From NCBI RefSeq assembly GCF_000619825.1, contig NZ_JHUW01000011.1:124001-188000 (forward strand): a stretch of DNA of 64,000 bases, read 5' to 3'. The notes under the pieces are model-generated. The model was not told where the DNA came from. It did not search any database and saw only the letters and a list, made by a program, of their open reading frames with translations. The stretch comes from Prevotella sp. MA2016 (lineage in GTDB: Bacteria; Bacteroidota; Bacteroidia; Bacteroidales; Bacteroidaceae). This document shows positions 16,640-25,062 of the stretch, in pieces (positions within the stretch are counted from its first letter, which is position 1; each line of letters opens with the position of its first letter). The position numbers and the translations under genes are program-made.

Positions 16640-17773
16640 ATGGATAAGAAAGCTTTATTTATAGTTTTTCACGGTTTCGATCCAAATAATGGAATCAGCA
16701 AGAAAATAACTTACCAGATAAATGCCCTCAATGCTTGTGGCATCCACACGCATTTATGCTATATGGAAGAAAAAGGCAACAAAACAAGAATGGTTGACGG
16801 GCAGATCATTGCTGATTATGGAAGCGGTCTTAAGAGCAAAATTTTGAAAAGGACAGAGTTCTCATCTATAGTCAAATATGCTATTAAAGAGCATATCACA
16901 TTTGTATATATACGATCCAACCATAATGCCAATCCCTTCACCATCAACATGGTGAAAAAGATGAAAAAAGCAGGTATGAAGGTGGTTATGGAGATACCAA
17001 CATACCCCTACGATGCAGAATACCTATCACAAGGTATGGGCAAACAAATATTCCAAGACAGGTTATTTAGGCATATTTTGGCCAAGCAATTGGATGCCAT
17101 TATTACATTTTCTGATGTAAATGAGATATTTGGAAAGAAAACTATCCGTATTTCAAATGGCATTGATTTCGACAGCATTAAAATAAAAAAATCAAACACG
17201 ACCGATTCATCTGTTATCAATTTAATTGGCGTTGCAGAGATTCACCCCTGGCATGGATTCGACAGAGTCATCAAAGGACTTGCAGCATATTACGCCGCGC
17301 CCCACGATACCATCGTAAAGTTCCATATAGTAGGTTATTTCTTCTTTGCTAACGACGAATTAATGTTCAAACAAATAATTGCCGACCATCATCTTGAAGA
17401 ATATATCATACTTCATGGTAAAAAACATGGAGAAGAACTTGATAAGATTTTCGACGAGTGTGACTTTGGTATAGGAAGTTTAGGAAGGCATCGTGTAGGA
17501 ATAGACAAAATAAAAACACTCAAAAACAGGGAATATGCTGCAAGAGGCATACCATTTATCTATTCTGAAACAGATGAGGATTTCGATGACAAAAAATATG
17601 TTTTAAAAGCTCCAGCCGACGAGACACCGATCGACATTAATCGAATCATAGATTTCTATCAGCATCTCACACTATCACCCGCAGATATAAGAACTTCAAT
17701 AAAACATCTATCATGGGAAAATCAAATGCAAAAGGTAATAAACTATATTTTATTTGCACACAATACAGATTGA
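16640..17773 (+). CDS. GT4-like glycosyltransferase without EX7E motif
   Basis: The 377-residue protein has a GT-B layout: an N-terminal sugar-acceptor domain (KALFIVFHGFDPNNGISKKI) and a C-terminal domain with NLIGVAEIHPWHGFDRVIKG and ILHGKKHGEELDKIFDECDFGIG. The usual acidic EX7E loop is replaced by LKNREYAARGIPFIYSET, a pattern seen in a divergent group of polysaccharide-locus transferases (KTREYLARG type). It follows the GT2 gene by 2 nt and its end overlaps the convergent GT4 gene by 31 nt (17743-17773). Function as a glycosyltransferase is likely but less certain than for its neighbours. Confidence 0.75.
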   Translation: MDKKALFIVFHGFDPNNGISKKITYQINALNACGIHTHLCYMEEKGNKTRMVDGQIIADYGSGLKSKILKRTEFSSIVKYAIKEHITFVYIRSNHNANPFTINMVKKMKKAGMKVVMEIPTYPYDAEYLSQGMGKQIFQDRLFRHILAKQLDAIITFSDVNEIFGKKTIRISNGIDFDSIKIKKSNTTDSSVINLIGVAEIHPWHGFDRVIKGLAAYYAAPHDTIVKFHIVGYFFFANDELMFKQIIADHHLEEYIILHGKKHGEELDKIFDECDFGIGSLGRHRVGIDKIKTLKNREYAARGIPFIYSETDEDFDDKKYVLKAPADETPIDINRIIDFYQHLTLSPADIRTSIKHLSWENQMQKVINYILFAHNTD

Positions 17774-18918
17774 TAGAAATGATGCCAGATAGACATAACT
17801 CTTTCTGCTTTATACGGTAGGACAGCAGTTCGTGCATTTCGCCCCATTCTTATACGCTCATCAGCATGCTCTATCATATAACAGATTGATTGAGCTAATT
17901 TCTGCACATCTAATGGCGGAACAAGAATTCCTGTATCACCATCATTCACAATAGAACCAGGCCCATACTTGCAATCAAATGCAATAACAGGCAAGCCACA
18001 TGACATTGCCTCTATCAAGACCAAGCCAAAAGACTCGAAGCGAGAAGATAGTACATAAAAATCGCTTTCACAATACTTAGAATAGATATCATTAGTTGCC
18101 GGATGCAGATAGACATTATATATCAAGTTCTTATTTATCACATCTTGCAATTGATCATAATCCCCCACATCACCATCGTGGCTTCCATAAATATGAAGCG
18201 ACCAGTCAGAATGTTCTTTTTGAACAACCCTCCAAGCTTCTATTAACAAATCATATCCTTTCTGATAAGCATAACGACCTACGCTTATAATGCGATGCTG
18301 CGAAATTGTACATTCTGGAAGACATTCTGGATAAGATACAAGCATATTCGGAATAAAGACAACTCTATCATCTAAATGCCATTTTACTCTTTCATTCTCT
18401 GTCATTACAATAATTTTATCGAATTTGCTAATGGTCAGGATTTGCTTCTGTTTCAGAGATCTTTCTCTATTTTTCTTATACTTATTTTCTATTTTCTCTA
18501 AATCCTCGAAATAAGCAGAAAGACCACAATGGCACTCAACAACCTTCACGACATCGGATTTTATTGAAATAACAGCCTCCAAATCAGCTAAATGCATATC
18601 AACACAAGTCACAACATGTGGCTTAATATCTTCAATACATCGATGAAATAATCGTTTAAATGATTTCCTACAAACATACCTATCTATATATTGAAACAAA
18701 CCATGATAAGAACAACGCTCAATATATCTCGTTGCCAGATCAATATAATGGACTTTATCGGAGATGGGGAATGAGAAAGGAGCGCCGTATTGATTGTATG
18801 TGATCAAATAGACCTCGTACATACCACTTTCCGCCAACAGACTTAACCTCTGGGACCAAACACGTTCGACCCCGTTTGTCGATTTCATGTTATTGCACAG
18901 AAAAGCTAATTTCTTCAA
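17743..18918 (-). CDS. Glycosyltransferase family 4 with TTG start
   Basis: The 391-residue GT-B enzyme has LAFLCNNMKSTNGVERVWSQ at the N-terminus, IISVGRYAYQKGYDLLIEAW, SSRFESFGLVLIEAMSCG (EX7E as ESFGLVLIE) and PVIAFDCKYGPGSI. The start is a TTG at 18916-18918: a strong Shine-Dalgarno AAGGAGGG lies 7 nt upstream, and the only nearby ATG (codon 11) would remove the first beta strand of the fold. It follows glf by 13 nt on the same strand, so both are co-transcribed from the glf promoter. Paralogue of the GT4 proteins at 9554 and 12578. A galactofuranosyl role is possible from the glf linkage but is only inference. Confidence 0.9.
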   Translation of the reverse strand: MKKLAFLCNNMKSTNGVERVWSQRLSLLAESGMYEVYLITYNQYGAPFSFPISDKVHYIDLATRYIERCSYHGLFQYIDRYVCRKSFKRLFHRCIEDIKPHVVTCVDMHLADLEAVISIKSDVVKVVECHCGLSAYFEDLEKIENKYKKNRERSLKQKQILTISKFDKIIVMTENERVKWHLDDRVVFIPNMLVSYPECLPECTISQHRIISVGRYAYQKGYDLLIEAWRVVQKEHSDWSLHIYGSHDGDVGDYDQLQDVINKNLIYNVYLHPATNDIYSKYCESDFYVLSSRFESFGLVLIEAMSCGLPVIAFDCKYGPGSIVNDGDTGILVPPLDVQKLAQSICYMIEHADERIRMGRNARTAVLPYKAERVMSIWHHFYQSVLCANKI

Positions 18919-18925
18919 AACTTTA

Positions 18926-18933
18926 CCCTCCTT
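18926..18933 (-). promoter_or_regulatory. Strong Shine-Dalgarno that fixes a TTG start
   Basis: AAGGAGGG on the minus strand, overlapping the glf stop and lying 7 nt before the TTG start of the GT4 gene. Such a full anti-16S match is unusual in Bacteroidota, where leaders are normally AT-rich. Confidence 0.75.
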
Positions 18934-20068
18934 ATAGTTGTCCGAATAACCCCATTACTTTCTCCATGATGGGAGCCATGTCGTAATATTTGTATTCGGC
19001 CAGATGACCACCAAGAATCAGATTGGGTTCTTGATCGGCCAGGTCCTTGTATCGCTGATAAAGGGCCATGTTCTTATCGTCGTTGACACTATAATAAGGC
19101 TCCATGCCGTCTTGCCATTCTGTGGAATATTCACGAGAAATAACAGTCTTGGGGCATTTATATACATCATCACCAAACATTTCAAAATGCTTGTGCTCGA
19201 TGATACGAGTATAAGGAACCTCGGCATCAGTGAAATTCATCACTGCATTACCCTGGTAGTTGGGGGTATCGAGGATTTCTTCTTCGAAACGAACAGTACG
19301 ATATTCGAGTTTTCCGAAACGGTAATCAAAATACTCATCAAGTTTACCAGTATATAATACTTTATCAGCAATACTCTCCCAATACTGACGGTCGTCAAAA
19401 AAATCAGCATTCAGTTTGACATCAACGCCTTCTAGCAAACCATCAATGAGCTTATTATAGCCACCAATGGGGATGCCCTGGAAACGGTCGTTGAAATAGT
19501 TATTATCATGAACGAAACGTACCGGCAGACGTTTGATAATAAAAGCTGGGAGTTCGCTGCATTTGCGCCCCCATTGTTTCTCTGTATAACCTTTGATCAG
19601 TATCTCATAGATATCCTTACCTATCAACAGCTGGGCTTGCTCTTCCAAGTTCCTGGGTTCATCAGCGCCTTCGGCCTTCATCTTTGCCAATGCTTCCTGG
19701 CGCTGCTCTTCAATCTTTGCCTGAGCTTCAGCAGGTGTAAGCACACCCCACATCTGATAGAAGGTATTCATATTGAATGGCAAATTGTACTGTTTGCCTT
19801 TATAATTAGCTATAGGAGAATTGGTATAACGATTGAATTCGACAATAGAATTTGCGAAGTCCCATACTTTTTTATTCGACGTATGAAAAATATGAGCACC
19901 ATACTTGTGAACATTAATACCCTCGATATTCTCGCAATAGATGTTACCCCCAAGATGGTTGCGCTTATCTATCACTAAACAGCGTTTTCCTTGTCGATGA
20001 GCCAGACATGCAAATGTTGCACCATATATGCCTGCTCCAACTATCAGATAATCGTATTCATTCATCAT
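18932..20068 (-). CDS. glf: UDP-galactopyranose mutase
   Basis: This FAD enzyme interconverts UDP-galactopyranose and UDP-galactofuranose. It has the N-terminal dinucleotide fold DYLIVGAGIYGATFACLA, GGNIYCENIEGINVHKYGAH (FAD and substrate region), NTFYQMWGVLTP, KGYTEKQWGRKCSELP and RFQGIPIGGYNKLIDGLL, all characteristic. Length (about 378 residues) is normal. Two consecutive ATGs (20068, 20065) are the likely starts; the longer frame needs a TTG. A near-perfect promoter (TTTG, 20 nt, TATATTTG) sits 20 nt upstream and overlaps the divergent promoter of the GT4 gene at 20164. Its presence indicates that the island glycan contains galactofuranose. Confidence 0.97.
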   Translation of the reverse strand: MMNEYDYLIVGAGIYGATFACLAHRQGKRCLVIDKRNHLGGNIYCENIEGINVHKYGAHIFHTSNKKVWDFANSIVEFNRYTNSPIANYKGKQYNLPFNMNTFYQMWGVLTPAEAQAKIEEQRQEALAKMKAEGADEPRNLEEQAQLLIGKDIYEILIKGYTEKQWGRKCSELPAFIIKRLPVRFVHDNNYFNDRFQGIPIGGYNKLIDGLLEGVDVKLNADFFDDRQYWESIADKVLYTGKLDEYFDYRFGKLEYRTVRFEEEILDTPNYQGNAVMNFTDAEVPYTRIIEHKHFEMFGDDVYKCPKTVISREYSTEWQDGMEPYYSVNDDKNMALYQRYKDLADQEPNLILGGHLAEYKYYDMAPIMEKVMGLFGQL

Positions 20069-20087
20069 ATTCAATCAGATTTTTGTG

Positions 20088-20119
20088 CAAATATAGGATA
20101 AAATTTGGAATAATCCAAA
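20088..20119 (-). promoter_or_regulatory. Promoter for glf
   Basis: Minus strand TTTG (20119-20116), 20-nt spacer, TATATTTG (20095-20088). It is interleaved with the divergent plus-strand promoter; the two -33 boxes are the two arms of one TTTGGA-N4-TCCAAA dyad. Confidence 0.8.
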
Positions 20120-20135
20120 ATTATTCGTAATTTTG
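20104..20135 (+). promoter_or_regulatory. Promoter for the GT4 gene at 20164, with shared dyad
   Basis: TTTG (20104-20107), 20-nt spacer, TAATTTTG (20128-20135). The dyad TTTGGA-N4-TCCAAA (20104-20119) covers the -33 boxes of both divergent promoters, so one bound protein could control both. The -7 region and following TCAACG are repeated upstream of the next GT4 gene. Confidence 0.8.
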
Positions 20136-20163
20136 TCAACGTAATAATACTTTTTATGTGGAA

Positions 20164-21336
20164 ATGAAGAGAATTTGCTTTGTAGTTGACAGCATCTTCA
20201 GTATTGGCGGTGTGCAAAGAGTGACCGCTGTAATTGCCAAGGAATTGGCAAAGGATTATGATGTAAGTATTGTAACTTTTGACAAACCTGAACAGTTAGA
20301 CAAATCACTATACAACCTCAACGAAGCAGACATCACATATCGGTTCTTTTCATATCCACAGGTAGGCAAACTGAAACAATACATTTGTAAAGCCTGCAGC
20401 GCACTCTATCTTTCACTTCAGCCAAAAGCAAAATGGTGTTCGGATTTATATGCCCATTGTTCATATCCCTCAGAACTTAAAAATGCTTTGCACGCAGAAT
20501 TAAAACAAGGCCATTACGATATCATAATAGGTGTACATGCTCCATTAGCAGCAAGGCTGGCCACATTAAGAAAGAGTCTGCCTGACACGAAACTGATAGG
20601 ATGGCTACACAATTCGTATGAAGCGCTTTTTGGCAATGATTCACATTATTATATCGGTGCTAAAAGACGAAGGCATTACATCTATCAATTTAAAAAACTA
20701 GATCAGGTAGTGGCTTTATGTAAAGATGACGCAAATCGCTTTACCGCATTTGATAGCGCATTTACACCTGCAGTGATATATAACCCATTAACGCTCAAGC
20801 AAGGGCCATCGTCAACAGGCACAAGTAAAAGATTTCTTGCCATTGGACGTTTCACTCCTCTACATAAAGGAATTGACTTATTGATAGAAGCATTCCATCT
20901 GTTTGCGCAAAAGAATAGCGAATGGAAATTGGATATCGTTGGTGAAGGTGCAGAAGAAAACATCTATAGAAGGATGATTGCCAATTATAACTTAGAAGAC
21001 CGAATTGCAATTCATCCATTCACCAATCATATTCAAGATTACTATTCGAAAGCACAGATATATGTGCTTAGTTCCAGATGGGAGGGAATGCCATTGGTAT
21101 TGGTTGAGGCTATGTCACATGGACTCCCCATCATTTCATCAGGCTTACCTGTAAGCCAAGAAATTATGGGCGATTTTGGCATGTATTTCAAAAACGGAGA
21201 TGTAGAGGACTTAGCAAACCGATTGGAAGAAGCTACACATATCAACTGGCAGGAAAAATCGGAACAAGCAAAGTCTATCGCACTAAGATTTGATATAAAG
21301 AATATTATCAGTAAGTGGAAAGAATTGATAGAATAG
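20164..21336 (+). CDS. Glycosyltransferase family 4
   Basis: The product of about 390 residues starts MKRICFVVDSIFSIGGVQRV and has KRFLAIGRFTPLHKGIDLLI, IHPFTNHIQDYYSKAQIYVL, SSRWEGMPLVLVEAMSHG (EX7E as EGMPLVLVE) and GLPVSQEIMGDFGMYF, a standard GT4 C-terminal domain. I use ATG 20164, as the longer frame starts at a GTG just two codons earlier. The gene and its promoter are duplicated: the next gene (21424) is a close paralogue along its whole length, with a homologous upstream region. This copy keeps the acidic residues; the second does not. Substrate unknown. Confidence 0.92.
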   Translation: MKRICFVVDSIFSIGGVQRVTAVIAKELAKDYDVSIVTFDKPEQLDKSLYNLNEADITYRFFSYPQVGKLKQYICKACSALYLSLQPKAKWCSDLYAHCSYPSELKNALHAELKQGHYDIIIGVHAPLAARLATLRKSLPDTKLIGWLHNSYEALFGNDSHYYIGAKRRRHYIYQFKKLDQVVALCKDDANRFTAFDSAFTPAVIYNPLTLKQGPSSTGTSKRFLAIGRFTPLHKGIDLLIEAFHLFAQKNSEWKLDIVGEGAEENIYRRMIANYNLEDRIAIHPFTNHIQDYYSKAQIYVLSSRWEGMPLVLVEAMSHGLPIISSGLPVSQEIMGDFGMYFKNGDVEDLANRLEEATHINWQEKSEQAKSIALRFDIKNIISKWKELIE

Positions 21337-21367
21337 CCTCTTTTTTTTGAGAAATAAATCAGAAAAT

Positions 21368-21398
21368 TTTGGAAAATCCAAATAATTTTGTAATTTTG
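21368..21398 (+). promoter_or_regulatory. Duplicated promoter for the GT4 gene at 21424
   Basis: TTTG (21368-21371), 19-nt spacer, TAATTTTG (21391-21398). A TTTGGA-N3-TCCAAA dyad (21368-21382) overlaps the -33 box. The segment TAATTTTGTCAACG is identical to that upstream of the paralogue at 20164. Confidence 0.75.
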
Positions 21399-21423
21399 TC
21401 AACGATATTTGGCTTTTACACAT

Positions 21424-22617
21424 ATGAAGAGGATTTGTTTTATTACAGATAGCATTTTTAAATCGGGTGGCATGCAGAGAGTGACAGCCGTGATCGCTGA
21501 GGAGCTATCAAAATGTTATGATGTGACCATTGTAAGTTTTGAAGCACCAGAGCAACAAGACTTATCTATGTATGGTTTGAAAGACTATCCCGTAAAAGTA
21601 TTGTTTACCCACTTTCCTGAGACCGGAAAATGGAAAAGCATGTTATACAACGTTTATAGCCACCTGTACAAAAACGTTCTGCCCAAAACACCTATCACAT
21701 CTGACTTATATGCACACAGCTCTTTCCCAAGACAGAAGAGAGAGGCTGTGGTTAAGATTCTGAAAGAAGGCCAATTTGACACGATTATTGCGGTAAACTC
21801 ATATCTATCCATGCGACTGGCCACTATCAAAAGGGATTTAGGTAACGTAAAAGCCATTGGCTGGATTTACAACTCATTCAATGCTTTCATAAGAGAGGCA
21901 TCGCCTTACTTAAGAACAGAACTGAAATATCACTACGGCCGCCAGTTGCAGAAACTGGATGAGACGGTGCTACTATACTTGCAGGACTCTGAAATGTATT
22001 ATCATGCCTATGGATTCTCGCCGTTTGTGATTCCAAATCCGCTAACTATCAAGCCCGGAGCGCCATCAACAGGAAAAAACAAACGTTTCTTGGCTGTAGG
22101 CCGACTATTGCCTCAGCATAAGGGGTTCGACCTGTTGATTAAAGCCTTCGAGAAGTTTGCACAACATAATGAAGATTGGTATCTGGACATTGTTGGAGAT
22201 GGTTCGGAGAAAAAGGCGTTAGTGCAGATGATAGAGGAGCGAAACCTAACAAAAAGGATAAAGATTCACCCATTTACAGAGGATATACAGATGTTCTATT
22301 CGCAAGCCAGCGTCTATGTATCGAGTTCGAGATGGAAAGACTTTGGACTGGTGCTGGTACAAGCGATGGCTCACGGACTGCCTGTTATTTCGTCGGACCT
22401 GCCATCAAGCAAGGAAATTTTAGGCGACTTCGGCATGTACTTTAAGAGTGGGGATGCGGATGACCTGTCAAGAAGACTGCAAGATGCCACTACCATGGAG
22501 TGGCAACTAAAATCGAATGAAGCTATCATGATTTCGCAACGATTCAATGCCAACGTGATTGCAGAACAATGGAAGACGCTGATAGAAAGTGATGGACAAC
22601 GAAAGCGTAAGAGCTAA
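21424..22617 (+). CDS. GT4 paralogue with altered EX7E motif
   Basis: This product of about 397 residues is homologous throughout to the GT4 encoded at 20164 ([76 protein letters not shown]). In the motif where GT4 enzymes have two Glu separated by seven residues, it reads KDFGLVLVQ: the first Glu is Lys and the second is Gln. Both are normally involved in donor-nucleotide binding and catalysis, so activity is in question. ATG 21424 is preferred to an upstream in-frame TTG. The end overlaps the downstream acetyltransferase gene by 26 nt, so it remains translated as part of an operon with that gene and the GT4 at 23179. Confidence 0.85.
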   Translation: MKRICFITDSIFKSGGMQRVTAVIAEELSKCYDVTIVSFEAPEQQDLSMYGLKDYPVKVLFTHFPETGKWKSMLYNVYSHLYKNVLPKTPITSDLYAHSSFPRQKREAVVKILKEGQFDTIIAVNSYLSMRLATIKRDLGNVKAIGWIYNSFNAFIREASPYLRTELKYHYGRQLQKLDETVLLYLQDSEMYYHAYGFSPFVIPNPLTIKPGAPSTGKNKRFLAVGRLLPQHKGFDLLIKAFEKFAQHNEDWYLDIVGDGSEKKALVQMIEERNLTKRIKIHPFTEDIQMFYSQASVYVSSSRWKDFGLVLVQAMAHGLPVISSDLPSSKEILGDFGMYFKSGDADDLSRRLQDATTMEWQLKSNEAIMISQRFNANVIAEQWKTLIESDGQRKRKS

Positions 22618-23182
22618 ATTGAAAGATAACCCAAAGTTAAAAAAACTCATTGACTGGGTAATCATGAACCAAGTGGAAACAAGACCACGTTGGTTTGTCA
22701 GATTATTGGCACCATTATACCAGCACCGAGGGAAACACGCTGTGATTCATCATTCTGTAAGAATGGACACGCCACCCTATCGAAAATTCTCAATTGGCAA
22801 CTATTCGGTAGTAGAATCATTTGCCTGTATCAATAATGCAGTAGGTGATGTGGAGATTGGCGACTATACCAGAATAGGCTTGCACAACACCATTATTGGT
22901 CCGGTAAAAATAGGTAGCCACGTAAACTTGGCACAAGGCATTACTGTTACAGCACTAAACCACAACTTCAGCGACGCAGGCAAACGGATAGACGAACAAG
23001 GTGTAAGAACTAATCCCGTAACGATTGAAGATGACGTATGGATTGGAACCAATGCTGTGATTCTGCCAGGCATAACAATCGGCACACATAGCGTAATAGC
23101 AGCAGGAGCCGTAGTAACAAAGGATGTTCCACCCCACTCTCTCGTAGCAGGTGTACCAGCAAAAGTAATCAAACAGATATGA
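22592..23182 (+). CDS. Hexapeptide-repeat (LbH) O-acetyltransferase
   Basis: The product of about 196 residues has the left-handed beta-helix pattern of isoleucine-patch acyltransferases: [38 protein letters not shown], then [18 protein letters not shown] and [18 protein letters not shown], ending [15 protein letters not shown] His in the ALNHNF segment is in the usual catalytic place of maltose/galactoside O-acetyltransferase relatives. The ATG at 22592 lies within the end of the preceding GT4 gene, and its stop overlaps the next start by ATGA. It probably acetylates a sugar of the island glycan or its precursor. Confidence 0.9.
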   Translation: MDNESVRAKLKDNPKLKKLIDWVIMNQVETRPRWFVRLLAPLYQHRGKHAVIHHSVRMDTPPYRKFSIGNYSVVESFACINNAVGDVEIGDYTRIGLHNTIIGPVKIGSHVNLAQGITVTALNHNFSDAGKRIDEQGVRTNPVTIEDDVWIGTNAVILPGITIGTHSVIAAGAVVTKDVPPHSLVAGVPAKVIKQI

Positions 23183-24321
23183 GAATAGGCATCGAAGCAC
23201 AAAGGGTATTCCGAAGGAATAAGCACGGTATGGACTATGTGGTTCTGCAAGAGATCAGAGAACTGCAAAAGATTGATACCCAAAATGAATACTTTGTTTT
23301 TGTAGCACCTGGTATTGACAGATGCCTAAAAGATTCTAAGAATGTGCATATCATAGTGATTGGAGAAAGTTTCTATCCTGTATGGGAGCAAATTACACTG
23401 CCAAAAGCTGTAAAGAAATACAATCTGGACATACTACATTGTACTAGTAACACGGCACCGATATTCTGCGATATACCACTCATCCTGACACTGCATGACA
23501 TCATATTTCTGGAGCCACGCGACAAAAATAACAAATCCATTTACCAGAACCTGGGATGGCTATATAGGCGCAAAGTGGTGCCAAAAATCCTTGAGAAATG
23601 TCGGCGAATCATTACGGTGTCCAACTTTGAGAAGCAGAACATCATAAATAAACTGCATATCCCAGAAAGCAGAATGGCCATGATTTATAACGGATATAAT
23701 GAATGGTTCAAGCCTTTAAGGGATGTGGCAGACATCTATCAATCATACATAGACAAACCTGGCTATTTTTTCTTCCTGGGAAATACCGACCCCAAGAAGA
23801 ATACAGAACGTACTTTGGTGGCATATTCCAAATACCTCAAAGAATCGACTGTAAAACGCAAATTGCTGATGGCAGACCTGGATCAGGCATACCTAGATGG
23901 CATTATTGAAAGAAACCACATTGAGAATATCAGGCAGAACATCGTTATGCCAGGATATATCGTAAACAGCGACTTGCCATATATCTATAACAGTGCCTTT
24001 GCTTTTCTATATACTTCACTCAGAGAAAGTTTTGGTATTCCTCTACTTGAAGCTATGGCTTGCGGCACACCTGTCATCACATCAAATACATCATCAATGC
24101 CGGAGATTGGAGGAGATGACGCCATTCTCATCAACCCGGAAAACCCTGACGAAATTGCAGAAAAGATGCTACAACTGGAGCTTGACGAGGAATACTACAA
24201 TGCACAAAAAGCTATTGGACTGAAAAGAGCCCAATTGTTTTCATGGCAGCATACCGCCAAGCAACTGCTTGAGCTATACAAAGCTGTTTACAAAGAATTG
24301 CCGAATTCTAACATCAGCTGA
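23179..24321 (+). CDS. Glycosyltransferase family 4
   Basis: The 380-residue GT-B enzyme begins [20 protein letters not shown], a pattern of mannosyltransferase-like GT4 proteins, and has [54 protein letters not shown] and [20 protein letters not shown] (EX7E as ESFGIPLLE). It overlaps the acetyltransferase gene by ATGA and is the last gene of the plus-strand unit 21424-24321. Its last 34 nt overlap the convergent small gene at 24288. It is not closely related to the other GT4 genes of the island. Confidence 0.92.
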   Translation: MRIGIEAQRVFRRNKHGMDYVVLQEIRELQKIDTQNEYFVFVAPGIDRCLKDSKNVHIIVIGESFYPVWEQITLPKAVKKYNLDILHCTSNTAPIFCDIPLILTLHDIIFLEPRDKNNKSIYQNLGWLYRRKVVPKILEKCRRIITVSNFEKQNIINKLHIPESRMAMIYNGYNEWFKPLRDVADIYQSYIDKPGYFFFLGNTDPKKNTERTLVAYSKYLKESTVKRKLLMADLDQAYLDGIIERNHIENIRQNIVMPGYIVNSDLPYIYNSAFAFLYTSLRESFGIPLLEAMACGTPVITSNTSSMPEIGGDDAILINPENPDEIAEKMLQLELDEEYYNAQKAIGLKRAQLFSWQHTAKQLLELYKAVYKELPNSNIS

Positions 24322-24569
24322 CGGGCATCGGGATTGTTCTGGGTATTCAAGCGATAATAACCACGACGCCCCGTAGATTCAATCAACGACTGTGATGATT
24401 TAGAATTCTTAAGCAGATACTGCTGCACATAAGCACGGATTTCATTGAGGTCGGGTGTATAGAAAAAACTCAAATTCATATTATACACATGCTTGGACAT
24501 CTGCATAACGCTGATGCCCTTATCTCCCACGCTGGTAAGTATGCTCAATATCTGCTTATCGTATGTCAT
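24288..24569 (-). CDS. Small conserved Bacteroidales-type protein, possible winged helix
   Basis: I do not recognise a named family for this 93-residue protein. The first 60 residues (YDKQILSILTSVGDKGISVM, QMSKHVYNMN) look like a helix-turn-helix or winged-helix core and the end (GRRGYYRLN) like a wing, so it may bind DNA. It lies just downstream of the terminator of the histone-like gene and has no visible promoter of its own, so expression may depend on readthrough. The 3-prime end overlaps the convergent GT4 gene by 34 nt. Confidence 0.6.
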   Translation of the reverse strand: MTYDKQILSILTSVGDKGISVMQMSKHVYNMNLSFFYTPDLNEIRAYVQQYLLKNSKSSQSLIESTGRRGYYRLNTQNNPDARQLMLEFGNSL

Positions 24570-24583
24570 TATATTCGTTTAAA

Positions 24584-24613
24584 AAAGGTCGGTAAAAGCT
24601 ATTACCGACCTTT
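24584..24613 (-). terminator. Rho-independent terminator after the histone-like gene
   Basis: A perfect 12-bp stem AAAGGTCGGTAA / TTACCGACCTTT with a 6-nt loop; on the minus strand it is followed by a T run. It lies 22 nt past the stop of the gene at 24635. Confidence 0.85.
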
Positions 24614-24634
24614 CTTTATCATTCGTTAAATGGC

Positions 24635-24943
24635 TTATGCCAATGTAACTTTGTCACCTTCATTAGCGAGTTTGCCCTCTTTGAAGAGCCAACCCAAACC
24701 GAGAAGAGTCTCCTCCTCAGAAATCTTAGCAGCCTTTGCAATCTCCTTTACGGCGAGAGCCTTACCTGCTGCAGCAAGTGCCTGATATACATCACCTGCC
24801 TTAAAACCTACATTCTCAGCGTTGATTGCGAGAACTGCCTTTGCAGCTGCTTTAGGAGCTGCGGTTTTCTTTACGGTTGTCTTCTTAGCTGCGGCTGCCT
24901 TTGTCTCAGTAGCCTTCTTAGCTGTTGCTTTCTTTTCTGCCAT
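24635..24943 (-). CDS. Winged-helix (DUF2582-like) protein with histone H1-like Lys/Ala tail
   Basis: The 102-residue protein has two parts. Residues 1-36 are a Lys/Ala/Thr-rich, low-complexity tail (MAEKKATAKKATETKAAAAK and on) like the tails of bacterial histone H1-like proteins. Residues about 40-102 look like the winged-helix domain DUF2582: FKAGDVYQALAAAGKALAVK, EIAKAAKISEEETLLGLGWL, FKEGKLANEGDKVTLA. This layout suggests a small, abundant nucleoid-associated protein, with the tail binding DNA non-specifically. It has its own promoter box (25001-25008) and a strong terminator. Role is inferred from composition and fold only. Confidence 0.8.
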   Translation of the reverse strand: MAEKKATAKKATETKAAAAKKTTVKKTAAPKAAAKAVLAINAENVGFKAGDVYQALAAAGKALAVKEIAKAAKISEEETLLGLGWLFKEGKLANEGDKVTLA

Positions 24944-25000
24944 AGTTCTAAAAAATTAATACTCTATTTGAAGTGTAAAACTCCTGTTAATTTTCGAATG

Positions 25001-25008
25001 CAAAAATA
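25001..25008 (-). promoter_or_regulatory. Promoter -7 box for the histone-like gene
   Basis: TATTTTTG on the minus strand, giving a leader of about 50 nt. It lies in the gap after aspS, so the gene can be expressed separately from aspS. Confidence 0.6.
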
Positions 25009-25062
25009 CCGCTTTTATTTAAGACAACTTACTGGCATTTAGGATTTTTTAGCAAAATGTAA

